A stretch of DNA of 64,000 nt from Desulfofalx alkaliphila DSM 12257 (GTDB lineage Bacteria; Bacillota; Desulfotomaculia; Desulfotomaculales; Desulfohalotomaculaceae). The stretch lies in contig NZ_JONT01000004.1 in NCBI RefSeq assembly GCF_000711975.1, forward strand, positions 1 through 64,000, given 5' to 3'. Positions 17,382 through 27,752 of the stretch are shown here, one piece after another; positions within the stretch are counted from its first letter, which is position 1; each line of letters opens with the position of its first letter. Below the pieces are notes generated by a model. It saw only the letters and a list, made by a program, of their open reading frames with translations, ran no database searches and was not told where the DNA came from. Both the position numbers and the translations under genes were made by a program.

Positions 17382-18038
17382 ATGGCCGAGATTTCTGCAA
17401 AAATGGTTAAAGAACTGCGTGAACGCACAGGCGCAGGTATGATGGATTGCAAAAAGGCCCTGGTTGAGGTAAACGGGGATGTTGATAAGGCGGTTGACTA
17501 CCTGCGTGAAAAAGGTTTGGCTGCTGCAGCTAAAAAAGCCAGTAGAATTACCGCAGAAGGTCTTGTGGAGTCATATATACATGCCGGCGGCCGTATAGGT
17601 GTACTGGTTGAAGTTAACTGTGAAACAGACTTTGTGGCTAAAACCGATGATTTTAAAGACCTGGTAAGGGATATAGCCATGCAAATAGCTGCTTCAAAAC
17701 CGGAATATGTCTCCCGGGAAGAGGTACCCTCTGAAGTAATAGAAAAAGAAAAAGAAGTATTAAGGGCTCAGGCCTTAAATGAAGGCAAGCCGGAAAAAAT
17801 TGTAGAAAAAATGGTTCAGGGACGTATTGATAAGTATTATAAGGAAATTTGCCTACTTGAACAACCCTTTATTAAAGATCCCGATGTAACAGTGCAGCAG
17901 TTGGTTACCGAGAAAATTGCCAAAATTGGTGAGAATATTTCGGTACGTCGTTTTGTTAGGTATGAACTGGGCGAAGGTATTGAAAAAAGACAAGAAGATT
18001 TTGCCGCTGAAGTAGCTGCTCAAATGAAAAAGTGCTAA
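17382..18038 (+). CDS. tsf: Translation elongation factor Ts
   Basis: EF-Ts is the nucleotide exchange factor for EF-Tu. The N-terminal UBA-like domain has [18 protein letters not shown], followed by the core signature [19 protein letters not shown] and the QPFIKDP segment. The 218-residue length matches the short form with one complete core repeat found in many Firmicutes. A clear AGGAGG precedes ATG 17382. It lies downstream of rpsB and upstream of pyrH, the canonical order. Confidence 0.98.
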   Translation: MAEISAKMVKELRERTGAGMMDCKKALVEVNGDVDKAVDYLREKGLAAAAKKASRITAEGLVESYIHAGGRIGVLVEVNCETDFVAKTDDFKDLVRDIAMQIAASKPEYVSREEVPSEVIEKEKEVLRAQALNEGKPEKIVEKMVQGRIDKYYKEICLLEQPFIKDPDVTVQQLVTEKIAKIGENISVRRFVRYELGEGIEKRQEDFAAEVAAQMKKC

Positions 18039-18044
18039 TTGAAA

Positions 18045-18078
18045 GATAAATCGCTCTCCGATTAGGGTGCGATTTATC
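18045..18078 (+). terminator. Hairpin after tsf
   Basis: A perfect 10-bp stem, GATAAATCGC (18045-18054) with GCGATTTATC (18069-18078), lies just after the tsf stop. The downstream T content is modest (CACATTATTCCACATTTTTA), so termination may be partial. Confidence 0.5.
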
Positions 18079-18155
18079 GCACATTATTCCACATTTTTAT
18101 ATTTGTGCATTATTTTACAAAGGAATTTTATTATTTATGTAGAAATAATTTTTAA

Positions 18156-19456
<1,301 letters not shown>

Positions 19457-19461
19457 TTACC

Positions 19462-19674
19462 ATGCGCATACCCGACATGCTGGGCATGGAACTGGATAAT
19501 GCTATTATAGAGTTAAAGTCTACACCTTTTAAAGCCGAGATAAAAACCACCGGCGTTACCAATTCCTTATCTGCTAGAGGAGGTACGGCAAGGATTGTGC
19601 GTATTGATAAAGTAACTGAAGATAAAATTTTTCTTACAGTGACGTACCACAAGGCTGCAGGAAAGGAGGTGTAG
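19462..19674 (+). CDS. Small PASTA-like protein of unknown function
   Basis: A 70-residue cytoplasmic-type protein without signal peptide or membrane segment. The opening RIPDMLGMELDNAIIELKS has the pattern of a PASTA unit (P-D-x-x-G-x-x-x-x-x-A-x-x-x-L). It is followed by two short beta-prone stretches ending in KIFLTVTYHKA. A normal PASTA domain sits outside the cell on kinases or penicillin-binding proteins, so a free-standing intracellular copy is unusual, and the resemblance may be only structural. It lies 5 bp after frr and 4 bp before the ferredoxin, arguing for a real gene in that operon. No function is proposed. Confidence 0.72.
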   Translation: MRIPDMLGMELDNAIIELKSTPFKAEIKTTGVTNSLSARGGTARIVRIDKVTEDKIFLTVTYHKAAGKEV

Positions 19675-19678
19675 ATAA

Positions 19679-19846
19679 ATGGCATACCTAATTTCTGATG
19701 AATGTCTTGCTTGCGGTACATGCATAGATTCATGTCCGGTTAGCGCTATAGTTGAGGGAGAATTCTACTCGATTAATTCAGAGGTATGCGATAATTGCGG
19801 TATATGTCTAGACTCCTGCCCTGTGGGAGCTATTATTGAAGAATAA
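19679..19846 (+). CDS. 2x[4Fe-4S] ferredoxin
   Basis: A 55-residue clostridial-type ferredoxin. Two complete cluster motifs are visible, C-L-A-C-G-T-C-I-D-S-C-P near the N-terminus and C-D-N-C-G-I-C-L-D-S-C-P in the second half, giving eight cysteines and the usual internal pseudo-symmetry. AAGGAGGTG precedes ATG 19679. It carries low-potential electrons in the cytoplasm. Its position at the end of the pyrH-frr transcript and upstream of the isoprenoid genes (including ispG, an iron-sulfur enzyme needing such a donor) is suggestive but not proof of partnership. A terminator follows at once. Confidence 0.95.
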   Translation: MAYLISDECLACGTCIDSCPVSAIVEGEFYSINSEVCDNCGICLDSCPVGAIIEE

Positions 19847-19853
19847 TATAGTA

Positions 19854-19880
19854 CCCCCTCGAAGTCGAGGGGGTTGTTTT
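19854..19880 (+). terminator. Terminator after the ferredoxin gene
   Basis: A perfect 9-bp stem CCCCCTCGA/TCGAGGGGG with a 2-nt loop between the arms (the terminal A-T pairs probably open to widen it), followed by TTGTTTT. It ends the tsf/pyrH-frr-ferredoxin transcript only 20 bp before uppS, so uppS probably depends on readthrough or a promoter within this short gap. Confidence 0.85.
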
Positions 19881-19900
19881 CATATGGGAGGTGAGTTATT

Positions 19901-20692
19901 GTGATAAAAAAATTCCTTGATCGCTGGTTAAAGGCCGGAAAAGATAAAAATAACCCAGATCAGCTCTTAAAAGAGCTTGATCATGAACGATTACCACATC
20001 ATATTGCCATTATCATGGACGGCAACGGCCGCTGGGCTCAGCGAAGGGGAATGCCTCGGGTTTATGGGCATCGGGAAGGGGTTGAGTCATTACGGGAGAT
20101 TGTAAAGACCTGCAATGAGCTAAAGATACCTGTTCTCACGGTGTATGCCTTTTCAACTGAAAATTGGAAACGCCCCAAAGATGAAGTGGACGCCTTGATG
20201 AATTTATTGGTAGAATATGTTTACAAAGAAATAGATGACTTGGATCAAAATAAGGTGCAAATTAGAGCAATAGGCAGGATACATAAACTGCCTGAAGCAT
20301 GCCGCCGTGCTGTATCCTATGCCCGGGAACGTACCGCGGACAACGACGGATTGATCTTTAATTTGGCGCTAAATTACGGCGGTCGTTCTGAATTGGTGGA
20401 CGTTGTAAGGGCCATAGCAAAAAAGGTGGCTGACGGTGAGATTACCACGGAAGAAATTGATGAACAACTGTTATCGGCACATCTCTATACAGCAGGCTTA
20501 CCGGATCCTGATCTGTTAATAAGACCATCCGGAGACTTTCGGATTTCTAATTTTTTGCTCTGGCAGCTGGCTTATACTGAGTTTTGGCATAGCAATGTCA
20601 TGTGGCCTGATTTTAGTAAAGCTGATCTGCTACAGGCAATTTATGACTACCAGAATCGCGAGCGCAGATTTGGTGGTCTAAAGACAAAATAG
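19901..20692 (+). CDS. uppS: Undecaprenyl diphosphate synthase
   Basis: A cis-prenyltransferase that adds eight isopentenyl units to farnesyl diphosphate, making the C55 lipid carrier for peptidoglycan and wall polymers. The catalytic region IIMDGNGRWAQRRGMPRVYG includes the essential Asp; TVYAFSTENWKRP and the C-terminal DLLIRPSGDFRISNFLLWQ are signatures. The 263-residue length includes a charged N-terminal extension. It starts with GTG 19901 after GGGAGGTGA. First of an envelope/isoprenoid run uppS-cdsA-ytvI-dxr-rseP-ispG. Confidence 0.97.
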   Translation: MIKKFLDRWLKAGKDKNNPDQLLKELDHERLPHHIAIIMDGNGRWAQRRGMPRVYGHREGVESLREIVKTCNELKIPVLTVYAFSTENWKRPKDEVDALMNLLVEYVYKEIDDLDQNKVQIRAIGRIHKLPEACRRAVSYARERTADNDGLIFNLALNYGGRSELVDVVRAIAKKVADGEITTEEIDEQLLSAHLYTAGLPDPDLLIRPSGDFRISNFLLWQLAYTEFWHSNVMWPDFSKADLLQAIYDYQNRERRFGGLKTK

Positions 20693-20722
20693 CAGTATAA
20701 AATTACAGGTTGGTGAAAATAT

Positions 20723-21508
20723 TTGTTACATTTAAGGGTGCTCAGTGCACTGGTGGGAATTCCGTTAGCTGTATTTGTGGTCTGGCACGGTGGTTTACTG
20801 TTACTGGGCTTTATAGGCCTAGTTATTGTGCTGGGTGCTTTAGAGGCCATACGGATATTTAACAATTTAGACATGCGCCCCAATCACCTGCTGGTGATAC
20901 TGGGGCTGTTGCTGGTTCTGCTAACTGTATACCTGCAGTTTTGGCCGCTGGCGGCAATCACCTTTACAGCCTTGCTGCTGTTACATATGTTGTTAATGCT
21001 AGTGTATTATCCCCATTATAGACCCACAGATGTTTCGGCCGGGTTATTTGTAACCATGTATTTAAGCCTACTCACATATATATACCTTATAAGTACGTTA
21101 CCGGAGGGACGTCATTGGATATTTTTAATGTTGGTAGGTACCTGGGCCAGTGATACCTTTGCATATTTCGCCGGTCGCGCCTTTGGCAAACACAAGCTTA
21201 GCTCCTTAATTAGCCCTAAAAAAACCTGGGAAGGGGCATTTGGCGGAGTAATTGGGTCATTATTGGGCGTATATATATATAGCTATTTTTTAATTCCCAT
21301 AGATTTGCCCTGGCTAATATTATTGGGGCTGCTAATCAGTGCTTCCTCCCAAATTGGTGACCTGGTGGAATCCGGACTAAAACGGCATGCCAAGGTAAAA
21401 GATTCCGGCAGACTGATTCCAGGCCACGGTGGAGTTTTAGATCGTTTTGACAGCATGTTGCTTTCAGCGCCACTTGTATACTATTATGTACTAATGTTAA
21501 TAATTTGA
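20723..21508 (+). CDS. cdsA: Phosphatidate cytidylyltransferase
   Basis: CdsA makes CDP-diacylglycerol from phosphatidate and CTP at the membrane. About seven hydrophobic segments are visible. The family signature is nearly complete at the C-terminus: SGLKRHAKVKDSGRLIPGHG followed by GVLDRFDS. The 261-residue length is normal. It starts at TTG 20723, preceded by AGGTTGGTG. It sits between uppS and a membrane protein gene within the conserved uppS-cdsA-dxr-rseP order. Confidence 0.95.
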   Translation: MLHLRVLSALVGIPLAVFVVWHGGLLLLGFIGLVIVLGALEAIRIFNNLDMRPNHLLVILGLLLVLLTVYLQFWPLAAITFTALLLLHMLLMLVYYPHYRPTDVSAGLFVTMYLSLLTYIYLISTLPEGRHWIFLMLVGTWASDTFAYFAGRAFGKHKLSSLISPKKTWEGAFGGVIGSLLGVYIYSYFLIPIDLPWLILLGLLISASSQIGDLVESGLKRHAKVKDSGRLIPGHGGVLDRFDSMLLSAPLVYYYVLMLII

Positions 21509-21522
21509 ATGAGGTGAAATAA

Positions 21523-22602
21523 TTGGTTCCAGGATGGTATAGACCTGCAATAAATACAATTGTGCTGGTGGCAGCGGTGTTGTTGTCGCTGGCTCTGGCC
21601 GGTTTATTTATATGGTTAGCCGGTTATTTATTCCCGGCCCTGTTGCCTTTTATTTTGGCTGCATTTATTGCTTTTATGATGGAGCCATTAATAAATTTGC
21701 TGCAGAATCGCTTAAGGTTAGGCCGTGGTCCGGCTGTTGGCTTATCGATGTTGCTTGTTTTTGGTGGTTTAGGAACGGCCTTCACCTATCTGGTTGTGCA
21801 GTTGTTGGCAGAATTAATCGCCATATCCCAGACATTACCGGATGCAGCCAGAGAGGTTAGAATGTACCTGGAATCATTAATTCCGGTTGTAATGCGTTTT
21901 TACGGTGACTTACCTGTGGATATGATAAGTTACCTTCAGGATTTGGTGCGCAATTTAACTGCTATGCTACAATCATTGGTAGAAATTGTGGTTGCATCAT
22001 TATTAGCGGTGCTGTCCCTGGTGCCGGGAACCTTTGTCGGTGCCATTGTAACCTTTTTAGCCACTTATTTTATTGCCAAGGATCGTCGCCGTATAGCTAA
22101 CTTTTGGTTAAAGATAGTACCAACTCCCCATGGTCAGAACAGTTTAAATGTGTTACGTGAGGTATTAGGAGCCTTTTGGGGCTATTTGAAAGCCCAGGGC
22201 ATTTTGGTAGCCATTAGCACTACCATTTGTATTATAGGTCTGTACATTATTGGGGTGGACTACGCCCTTACGGTGGGTTTAGTGGTCGGTTTGTTTGATA
22301 TTATACCGGTACTGGGACCTTCCACCTTATTTATACCATGGTTAGTATGGTTGTTTTTTACCGGAAATTACGTATTCGGTCTAAAGGTGGCCATCCTTTA
22401 TGTGCTCATCATGGCGGTACGTCAATTATTGGAGGCCCGGGTGGTGGCACATAATTTGGGATTGCATCCGCTGGCAGTGCTGATGGCAATGTTTATGGGA
22501 TTACAATTAATAGGATTTTTAGGACTGATTTTAGGCCCGATATTATTAATTGCAATTCAAGCTGCCCTTAAAGCAGGAAATATACTACAAAGGGTGAAAT
22601 AA
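21523..22602 (+). CDS. ytvI: AI-2E family transporter / YtvI-like sporulation membrane protein
   Basis: A 359-residue polytopic membrane protein with about eight hydrophobic segments. The layout (two pairs of helices, a long extracytoplasmic loop around residues 95-160, then four or five helices) and the segment GVDYALTVGLVVGLFDIIPVLGP identify the AI-2E exporter/UPF0118 family. Within it the sequence resembles the YtvI group, associated with sporulation; transport substrate is unknown. It starts at TTG 21523 after GAGGTGA. The insertion between cdsA and dxr is not the Bacillus order, so the symbol is tentative. Confidence 0.78.
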   Translation: MVPGWYRPAINTIVLVAAVLLSLALAGLFIWLAGYLFPALLPFILAAFIAFMMEPLINLLQNRLRLGRGPAVGLSMLLVFGGLGTAFTYLVVQLLAELIAISQTLPDAAREVRMYLESLIPVVMRFYGDLPVDMISYLQDLVRNLTAMLQSLVEIVVASLLAVLSLVPGTFVGAIVTFLATYFIAKDRRRIANFWLKIVPTPHGQNSLNVLREVLGAFWGYLKAQGILVAISTTICIIGLYIIGVDYALTVGLVVGLFDIIPVLGPSTLFIPWLVWLFFTGNYVFGLKVAILYVLIMAVRQLLEARVVAHNLGLHPLAVLMAMFMGLQLIGFLGLILGPILLIAIQAALKAGNILQRVK

Positions 22603-22620
22603 ATACTTTGAGGTGTTGAC

Positions 22621-23766
22621 GTGAAAAAGGTTTCTATAATTGGCAGTACCGGCTCCATTGGGTGCCAAGCCTTGGATGTGGCATATAACAACCCAGACAA
22701 GATTAAAATTGTTGGCTTATCTGCTGGAAAAAACATTGAGTTATTGATAAAACAAGTAAAAGAATTTCAACCGAAGGTGGTATCGGTATCCAGTGTTGAA
22801 CATGCCGGTTTGTTACAAAAGGAGTTTGGCGCATCCAAAGGGATAGATATTTACCATGGAAGCGAGGGCTTACTTGCAGTGGCCGGTTGTGAGGATGCAG
22901 ATATAGTGTTAACTGCCGTTACCGGCACTGTAGGCTTAGCGCCAACCTTAAAAGCAATAGAGAGCGGTAAGGACCTTGCTTTAGCAAATAAAGAAACCTT
23001 GGTTGCAGCAGGACCCTTGGTAATGGCTGAGGCAGGTGCCCGGGGAGTAAAAATATACCCGGTGGACAGTGAGCATTCTGCCATATGGCAATGCTTAAAC
23101 GGTGAAGATACTAAGGCACTTTCCCGATTGATACTTACTGCCTCCGGTGGTCCCTTTAGAAATTTACCACAGAAAGAAATGGATGCAATTACACCGGAAC
23201 AGGCACTAAAGCACCCCAATTGGAATATGGGTAGTAAGATAACGATAGATTCAGCCACTCTAATGAATAAGGGGTTAGAGGTTATAGAAGCTCGCTGGTT
23301 ATTTGATGTGGACTTTGATAAGGTGGATGTGCTTGTTCACCCCCAGAGCATCGTTCACTCAATGGTGGAGTTTATTGACGGATCGGTGATGGCCCATCTG
23401 GGTATTCCTGACATGCGAATACCGATTCAGTATGCCCTGTCAAATCCCCACCGTTGGCCAAATAATTTACCTAAGCTGGATTTAATGCAGGTGGCACATC
23501 TCACCTTTGAGCGGCCTGATTTAGATCGTTTTCCATGTTTAAAACTTGCCTATCAAGCAGGAAGAATAGGTGGTACCATGCCGGCGGTGTTAAACGCGGC
23601 CAATGAGGTGGCTGTGGAAAGATTTTTACGAAAAGAAATAGCTTTTACCGATATACCTAAAACGGTGAGCAGGGTTATGGAAAAACACCAAAGGGTGGCA
23701 AGTCCCACCTTGGAGGACATATTACAGGCTGACCGTTGGGCAAGGGAAGCGGCTTACCAATTCTAA
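22621..23766 (+). CDS. dxr: 1-deoxy-D-xylulose 5-phosphate reductoisomerase
   Basis: Second step of the MEP pathway: NADPH-dependent conversion of DXP to MEP with a divalent metal. The N-terminal NADPH site is IIGSTGSIGCQALDV. The metal-binding region is YPVDSEHSAIWQCL, and LTASGGPFRN, KHPNWNMGSKITIDSATLMN (active-site loop) and HPQSIVHSMVEFIDGS are diagnostic. The 381-residue length is normal. It starts with GTG 22621. It lies directly upstream of rseP and ispG, another MEP enzyme. Confidence 0.97.
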   Translation: MKKVSIIGSTGSIGCQALDVAYNNPDKIKIVGLSAGKNIELLIKQVKEFQPKVVSVSSVEHAGLLQKEFGASKGIDIYHGSEGLLAVAGCEDADIVLTAVTGTVGLAPTLKAIESGKDLALANKETLVAAGPLVMAEAGARGVKIYPVDSEHSAIWQCLNGEDTKALSRLILTASGGPFRNLPQKEMDAITPEQALKHPNWNMGSKITIDSATLMNKGLEVIEARWLFDVDFDKVDVLVHPQSIVHSMVEFIDGSVMAHLGIPDMRIPIQYALSNPHRWPNNLPKLDLMQVAHLTFERPDLDRFPCLKLAYQAGRIGGTMPAVLNAANEVAVERFLRKEIAFTDIPKTVSRVMEKHQRVASPTLEDILQADRWAREAAYQF

Positions 23767-23788
23767 AAATAGCGTTTTGAGGTGTACA

Positions 23789-24829
23789 ATGCTAACATTT
23801 ATTGCTGCAGTGTTTGTCTTTGGCATTTTAATATTTTTCCACGAACTGGGACACTTTTTAGTGGCTAAAAAAGTAGACATAAAGGTGTATGAATTTAGCT
23901 TGGGGTTCGGCACTAAGGTTTTTGGTTTTAAACGGGGGGAAACCATGTATAATTTAAGGCTGATTCCCCTGGGCGGTTATGTTCGCATGGCCGGAATGGA
24001 TCCTGAAGAAGAAGATAAGGCCAACCCCGGCTTTGATATTAAAAGGGCATATAACAGTAAGACGGTATCCCAACGGTCTGCGGTAATAGTGGCAGGGCCA
24101 TTGATGAACTTTGTCCTTGCGGCCATCTTGTTGGCAGTGGTGTTTATGTTGATACCGATACCCACTGCACATATTGGAGGAGTAATTGAGGGGTACCCGG
24201 CGGAACAGGTAGGGTTAATGCCGGGGGATCGGGTGGTATCTATAAATAACAAGGCCGTGGATACCTGGTCGGACTTAGTTACCCAGGTAAATGCCTATAG
24301 CGGCCAACAATTAAATATAGTTGTTGATAGGGATGGAATGACTAAAGATTTTGTCATTACTCCGCTGTTAAATGAAGACGGCATGTATGTAATTGGCATT
24401 ATGGCAGACGAGTCAAAGGCAGACCGGTTAAACCCCTTGGTGGCCATATGGCGGGGTATTGAAACAACTTGGCAGGTAACCGTTTTGATTATTACCTACC
24501 TTATTCAAATGTTTTCTGCCCAGGCACCGGTTGATTTAGGTGGCCCGGTGCGGATTGTTTCTGAAATTGGTAATGCGGCAGAGGACGGCTTTTTAAACCT
24601 GTTGCAGTTGGCTGCATTCCTCTCTATTAACGTTGGTCTGTTTAACCTTTTCCCCATCCCGGCATTGGACGGAAGCAAGCTGATATTTCTGGGCTGGGAA
24701 AAAATTGCCGGTAAACCGATTGATCCCTCAAAAGAAGGTTTTATTCATATGATTGGTTTTACTTTATTATTGCTACTGATCATTGTGATTACTTACAAAG
24801 ACATTATTGGATTAATAACCGGTACTTAA
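23789..24829 (+). CDS. rseP: Site-2 intramembrane metalloprotease RseP/RasP
   Basis: A zinc protease that cleaves membrane anti-sigma factors and leftover signal peptides. The catalytic HExxH lies in the first membrane helix (FFHELGHFLVAKK, H18, E19, H22). A PDZ domain occupies about residues 125-200 (HIGGVIEGYPAEQVGLMPGD). The second zinc ligand region NLFPIPALDGSKL is in the C-terminal helices. Four membrane segments are apparent. ATG 23789 follows GAGGTG. The gene is placed between dxr and ispG as in most Firmicutes. Confidence 0.96.
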   Translation: MLTFIAAVFVFGILIFFHELGHFLVAKKVDIKVYEFSLGFGTKVFGFKRGETMYNLRLIPLGGYVRMAGMDPEEEDKANPGFDIKRAYNSKTVSQRSAVIVAGPLMNFVLAAILLAVVFMLIPIPTAHIGGVIEGYPAEQVGLMPGDRVVSINNKAVDTWSDLVTQVNAYSGQQLNIVVDRDGMTKDFVITPLLNEDGMYVIGIMADESKADRLNPLVAIWRGIETTWQVTVLIITYLIQMFSAQAPVDLGGPVRIVSEIGNAAEDGFLNLLQLAAFLSINVGLFNLFPIPALDGSKLIFLGWEKIAGKPIDPSKEGFIHMIGFTLLLLLIIVITYKDIIGLITGT

Positions 24830-24842
24830 TGGGGGGCTATAA

Positions 24843-25895
24843 ATGATTAACCGAAGGAAAACCCGGTTAATAAATGTGGGCAGCGTGCCGGTGGGCGGGG
24901 ATTCACCCATATCTGTGCAGTCTATGACCAACACTGACACCAGAGATGTTGCTGCCACCGTTGCACAAATTAAAGAACTGGCAGAATTAGGCTGCGAAAT
25001 AATCAGGGTGGCGGTACCGGACGAAGCAGCCGCTGCCAAACTTAGGGATATAAAAGCACAAATTAACATACCCTTAATTGCGGATATACATTTCAATCAT
25101 AAATTGGCGCTAAAAGCCATAGCTGCCGGTGTTGACGGTTTGCGTATTAACCCGGGTAATATCGGCGGTAAAAGTAAGGTGCTTGAAGTGGTGACGGCTG
25201 CAAAGGATAGGGTTATACCCATTCGCATTGGGGTAAATGCAGGATCTTTGGAACGGGAATTATTGGAAAAATATAATGGTGTTACACCTGGGGCATTGGT
25301 GGAAAGTGCCCTAAAACACATTACTATACTGGAAAAATTAAATTTTTATGATATAAAAATATCATTAAAGGCTTCTAATATACCCTTAATGTTAGAGGCA
25401 TACCGACAGTTGGCCAAAGAGGTTGATTATCCATTTCACATTGGTGTTACCGAAGCGGGTACTGTTAATTCCGGTGCGATTAAATCTGCCGTTGGCATTG
25501 GCATACTACTGTCCGAGGGACTGGGGGATACCCTTAGGGTATCATTGACAGGCCACCCCCGCCATGAGCTTAAGGTGGCTTATCAAATTTTACAGTCACT
25601 GGGATTACGCCGTAGGGGAGTGGAAATCATTTCCTGCCCCACCTGTGGCCGTACCGAAATAGATTTGATAAATATTGCCCACCAAGTGGAAGATAGACTA
25701 CAAAAACTGGACAAGCCAATAAAGGTGGCGGTGATGGGTTGTGTAGTAAACGGCCCCGGTGAAGCCAGGGAGGCAGACGTGGGCATAGCCGGAGGCAAAG
25801 GAGTGGGCATAATTTTTCGCAAGGGTGAGATTGTAAAGAAAGTACCCGAGGGGAAACTCTTAGAGGAACTTTTGGCTGAGATTGATAAAATTTAA
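24843..25895 (+). CDS. ispG: 4-hydroxy-3-methylbut-2-enyl diphosphate synthase IspG
   Basis: Penultimate MEP-pathway enzyme; it reductively opens MEcPP using one [4Fe-4S] cluster and external electrons from ferredoxin or flavodoxin. The TIM-barrel N-terminus starts with VPVGGDSPISVQSMTNTDT. Cluster ligands are seen in SCPTCGRTEID and VMGCVVNGPGEA. The 350-residue length is the typical bacterial short form. The ferredoxin gene at 19679 is a possible electron donor by proximity. It starts at ATG 24843 with a GGGGG-type site, 13 bp after rseP. Confidence 0.97.
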   Translation: MINRRKTRLINVGSVPVGGDSPISVQSMTNTDTRDVAATVAQIKELAELGCEIIRVAVPDEAAAAKLRDIKAQINIPLIADIHFNHKLALKAIAAGVDGLRINPGNIGGKSKVLEVVTAAKDRVIPIRIGVNAGSLERELLEKYNGVTPGALVESALKHITILEKLNFYDIKISLKASNIPLMLEAYRQLAKEVDYPFHIGVTEAGTVNSGAIKSAVGIGILLSEGLGDTLRVSLTGHPRHELKVAYQILQSLGLRRRGVEIISCPTCGRTEIDLINIAHQVEDRLQKLDKPIKVAVMGCVVNGPGEAREADVGIAGGKGVGIIFRKGEIVKKVPEGKLLEELLAEIDKI

Positions 25896-26009
25896 TGGTT
25901 CCAGTAGAAAACCCTGTGGCGCCGGTTAAGGGGCGGGTTTCCATGGCCGCCGGTTTCTTGTTCCGGTGTGGCAGGTTTGTTTAAATTACACTATATACGG
26001 AGGTTACCG

Positions 26010-27719
26010 ATGCGCGTATCTGAAATGTTTATACCCACCTTAAGAGAAACACCTGCTGAGGCAGAGGTGGTCAGTCATAAATTACTGCTTCGTGCGGGTT
26101 TTATCCGTAAAACCGCAGCCGGGGTTTATTCTTACCTGCCCTTGGGTATGCGGGTAATTAAAAAGATAATGAACATTATTCGGGAAGAAATGGATAAACA
26201 GGGCGGTCAGGAAATGCTGATGCCTATTATGCAGCCTGCTGAGCTGTGGTTAGAATCGGGTCGGTGGCAGGTGTATGGCCCGGAGCTAATGCGTTTTAAA
26301 GACCGTCATAATAGAGATTTTTGCTTGGGTCCTACCCATGAGGAAGTAATCACGGTGTTAGTAAGAAACGATGTCAGGTCCTATAAACAATTGCCACAAT
26401 TACTTTACCATATCGGCAATAAATACCGCGATGAGCGGCGCCCGCGCTTTGGCTTAATGAGGGGTAGAGAATTTATAATGAAAGACCTTTACTCCTTCGA
26501 TAAAGACGAAGAAGGCTTACAAAAAAGCTATGAAAAAATGCACCGGGCATATACTAACGTATTTACGCGGTGCGGCTTAACATTTCGTCCGGTGGAAGCA
26601 GACTCCGGCGCCATAGGCGGCAGTACAACCCATGAATTTATGGTGTTGGCAGACTCCGGTGAAGCCACCATATTGTACTGCGATACTTGCGATTATGCAT
26701 CAAATGTAGAAAAGGCATCACTGCCCGCTGCCGGTTTAGATGCCGGCCTTGAAAAACTTGAAATGAGGGAAGTGACTACCCCCGGTGCCCATACGGTGGA
26801 GCAGGTTACTGAATTTTTAGAGGTTGAAGCCCGGCAAATAATCAAGACGCTTATCTATAAAACTGACAAAGAAATAGTTGCCGCCCTGGTAAGGGGAGAC
26901 AGAGAGCTAAACGAAATTAAATTATATAATGCCTTGGGCTGCCTAACCTTGGAACTGGCAGGGCCGGAAACCGTAAAAGAAGTAACCGGTGCTCCGGTGG
27001 GTTATGCCGGCCCGGTGAACCTTAATGATGTGCGTATTATTGCAGATTTAGAAGTGGCACAAATGGTCAATGCAGTTGCAGGGGCAAATAAAGGTGATGC
27101 CCATTTAATAAATGTTAATCCCGGTCGTGATTTTAAAATGGACTTGGTGGAGGATATTCGGATGGTCACAGCCGGTGAATCTTGCCCCAAATGTGATGGA
27201 AAACTGCAGGAGGCTAAGGGCATAGAAGTTGGGCAGATCTTTAAATTAGGTGATAAATACAGTAAAATACTTAAGGCTCACTACTTGGACCAAAACGGCA
27301 AAGAAAAACCCATTATCATGGGCTGCTACGGCATAGGTGTCGGTCGTACAATGGCTGCATCTGTGGAACAAAACCATGATGATAATGGCATAATTTGGCC
27401 GGTGAGCATTGCCCCTTACCATGTTGTGGTAGTTCCTATAAGCGTTAAGGATCAACAACAGATGCAGTTGGCAGAGGACATTTATAATGAATTAAGTGGT
27501 AGGGGCATAGAGGTTGTATTAGATGATCGCAATGAGCGTCCCGGCGTCAAATTTAAAGATGCTGACCTAATCGGTTATCCCATAAGAGTGGTGGTTGGAA
27601 AGAGAACGGCGGAAGACAAAGTCGTTGAAGTATATAATCGAAAAACCCAAGCAAAAGAAAACATAAGCATAGAAGAATTGACAGATGCAATACAGAAAAC
27701 ATTGATATCCCTTCAATAA
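26010..27719 (+). CDS. proS: Prolyl-tRNA synthetase (bacterial type)
   Basis: A class II synthetase charging tRNA-Pro. Motif 1/2 regions include [25 protein letters not shown] and [15 protein letters not shown]. The editing (INS) domain lies between about residues 225 and 400, and motif 3 [14 protein letters not shown] is present, followed by the anticodon-binding domain. The 569-residue length fits the ProS type-1 family. ATG 26010 after CGGAGG gives the usual [19 protein letters not shown] start; a longer frame from 25968 has no ribosome site. No T-box is evident in the 114-bp upstream gap. Confidence 0.97.
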   Translation: MRVSEMFIPTLRETPAEAEVVSHKLLLRAGFIRKTAAGVYSYLPLGMRVIKKIMNIIREEMDKQGGQEMLMPIMQPAELWLESGRWQVYGPELMRFKDRHNRDFCLGPTHEEVITVLVRNDVRSYKQLPQLLYHIGNKYRDERRPRFGLMRGREFIMKDLYSFDKDEEGLQKSYEKMHRAYTNVFTRCGLTFRPVEADSGAIGGSTTHEFMVLADSGEATILYCDTCDYASNVEKASLPAAGLDAGLEKLEMREVTTPGAHTVEQVTEFLEVEARQIIKTLIYKTDKEIVAALVRGDRELNEIKLYNALGCLTLELAGPETVKEVTGAPVGYAGPVNLNDVRIIADLEVAQMVNAVAGANKGDAHLINVNPGRDFKMDLVEDIRMVTAGESCPKCDGKLQEAKGIEVGQIFKLGDKYSKILKAHYLDQNGKEKPIIMGCYGIGVGRTMAASVEQNHDDNGIIWPVSIAPYHVVVVPISVKDQQQMQLAEDIYNELSGRGIEVVLDDRNERPGVKFKDADLIGYPIRVVVGKRTAEDKVVEVYNRKTQAKENISIEELTDAIQKTLISLQ

Positions 27720-27752
27720 AATGTAGTACAGGCAGCGGGAGGTTTGTAGGTC

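Noticed and set aside
25896-26009. T-box or other riboswitch before proS
   Set aside because: Only 114 bp are available and no T-box sequence or specifier-loop structure is visible; only a weak AAACCC/GGGTTT pairing.
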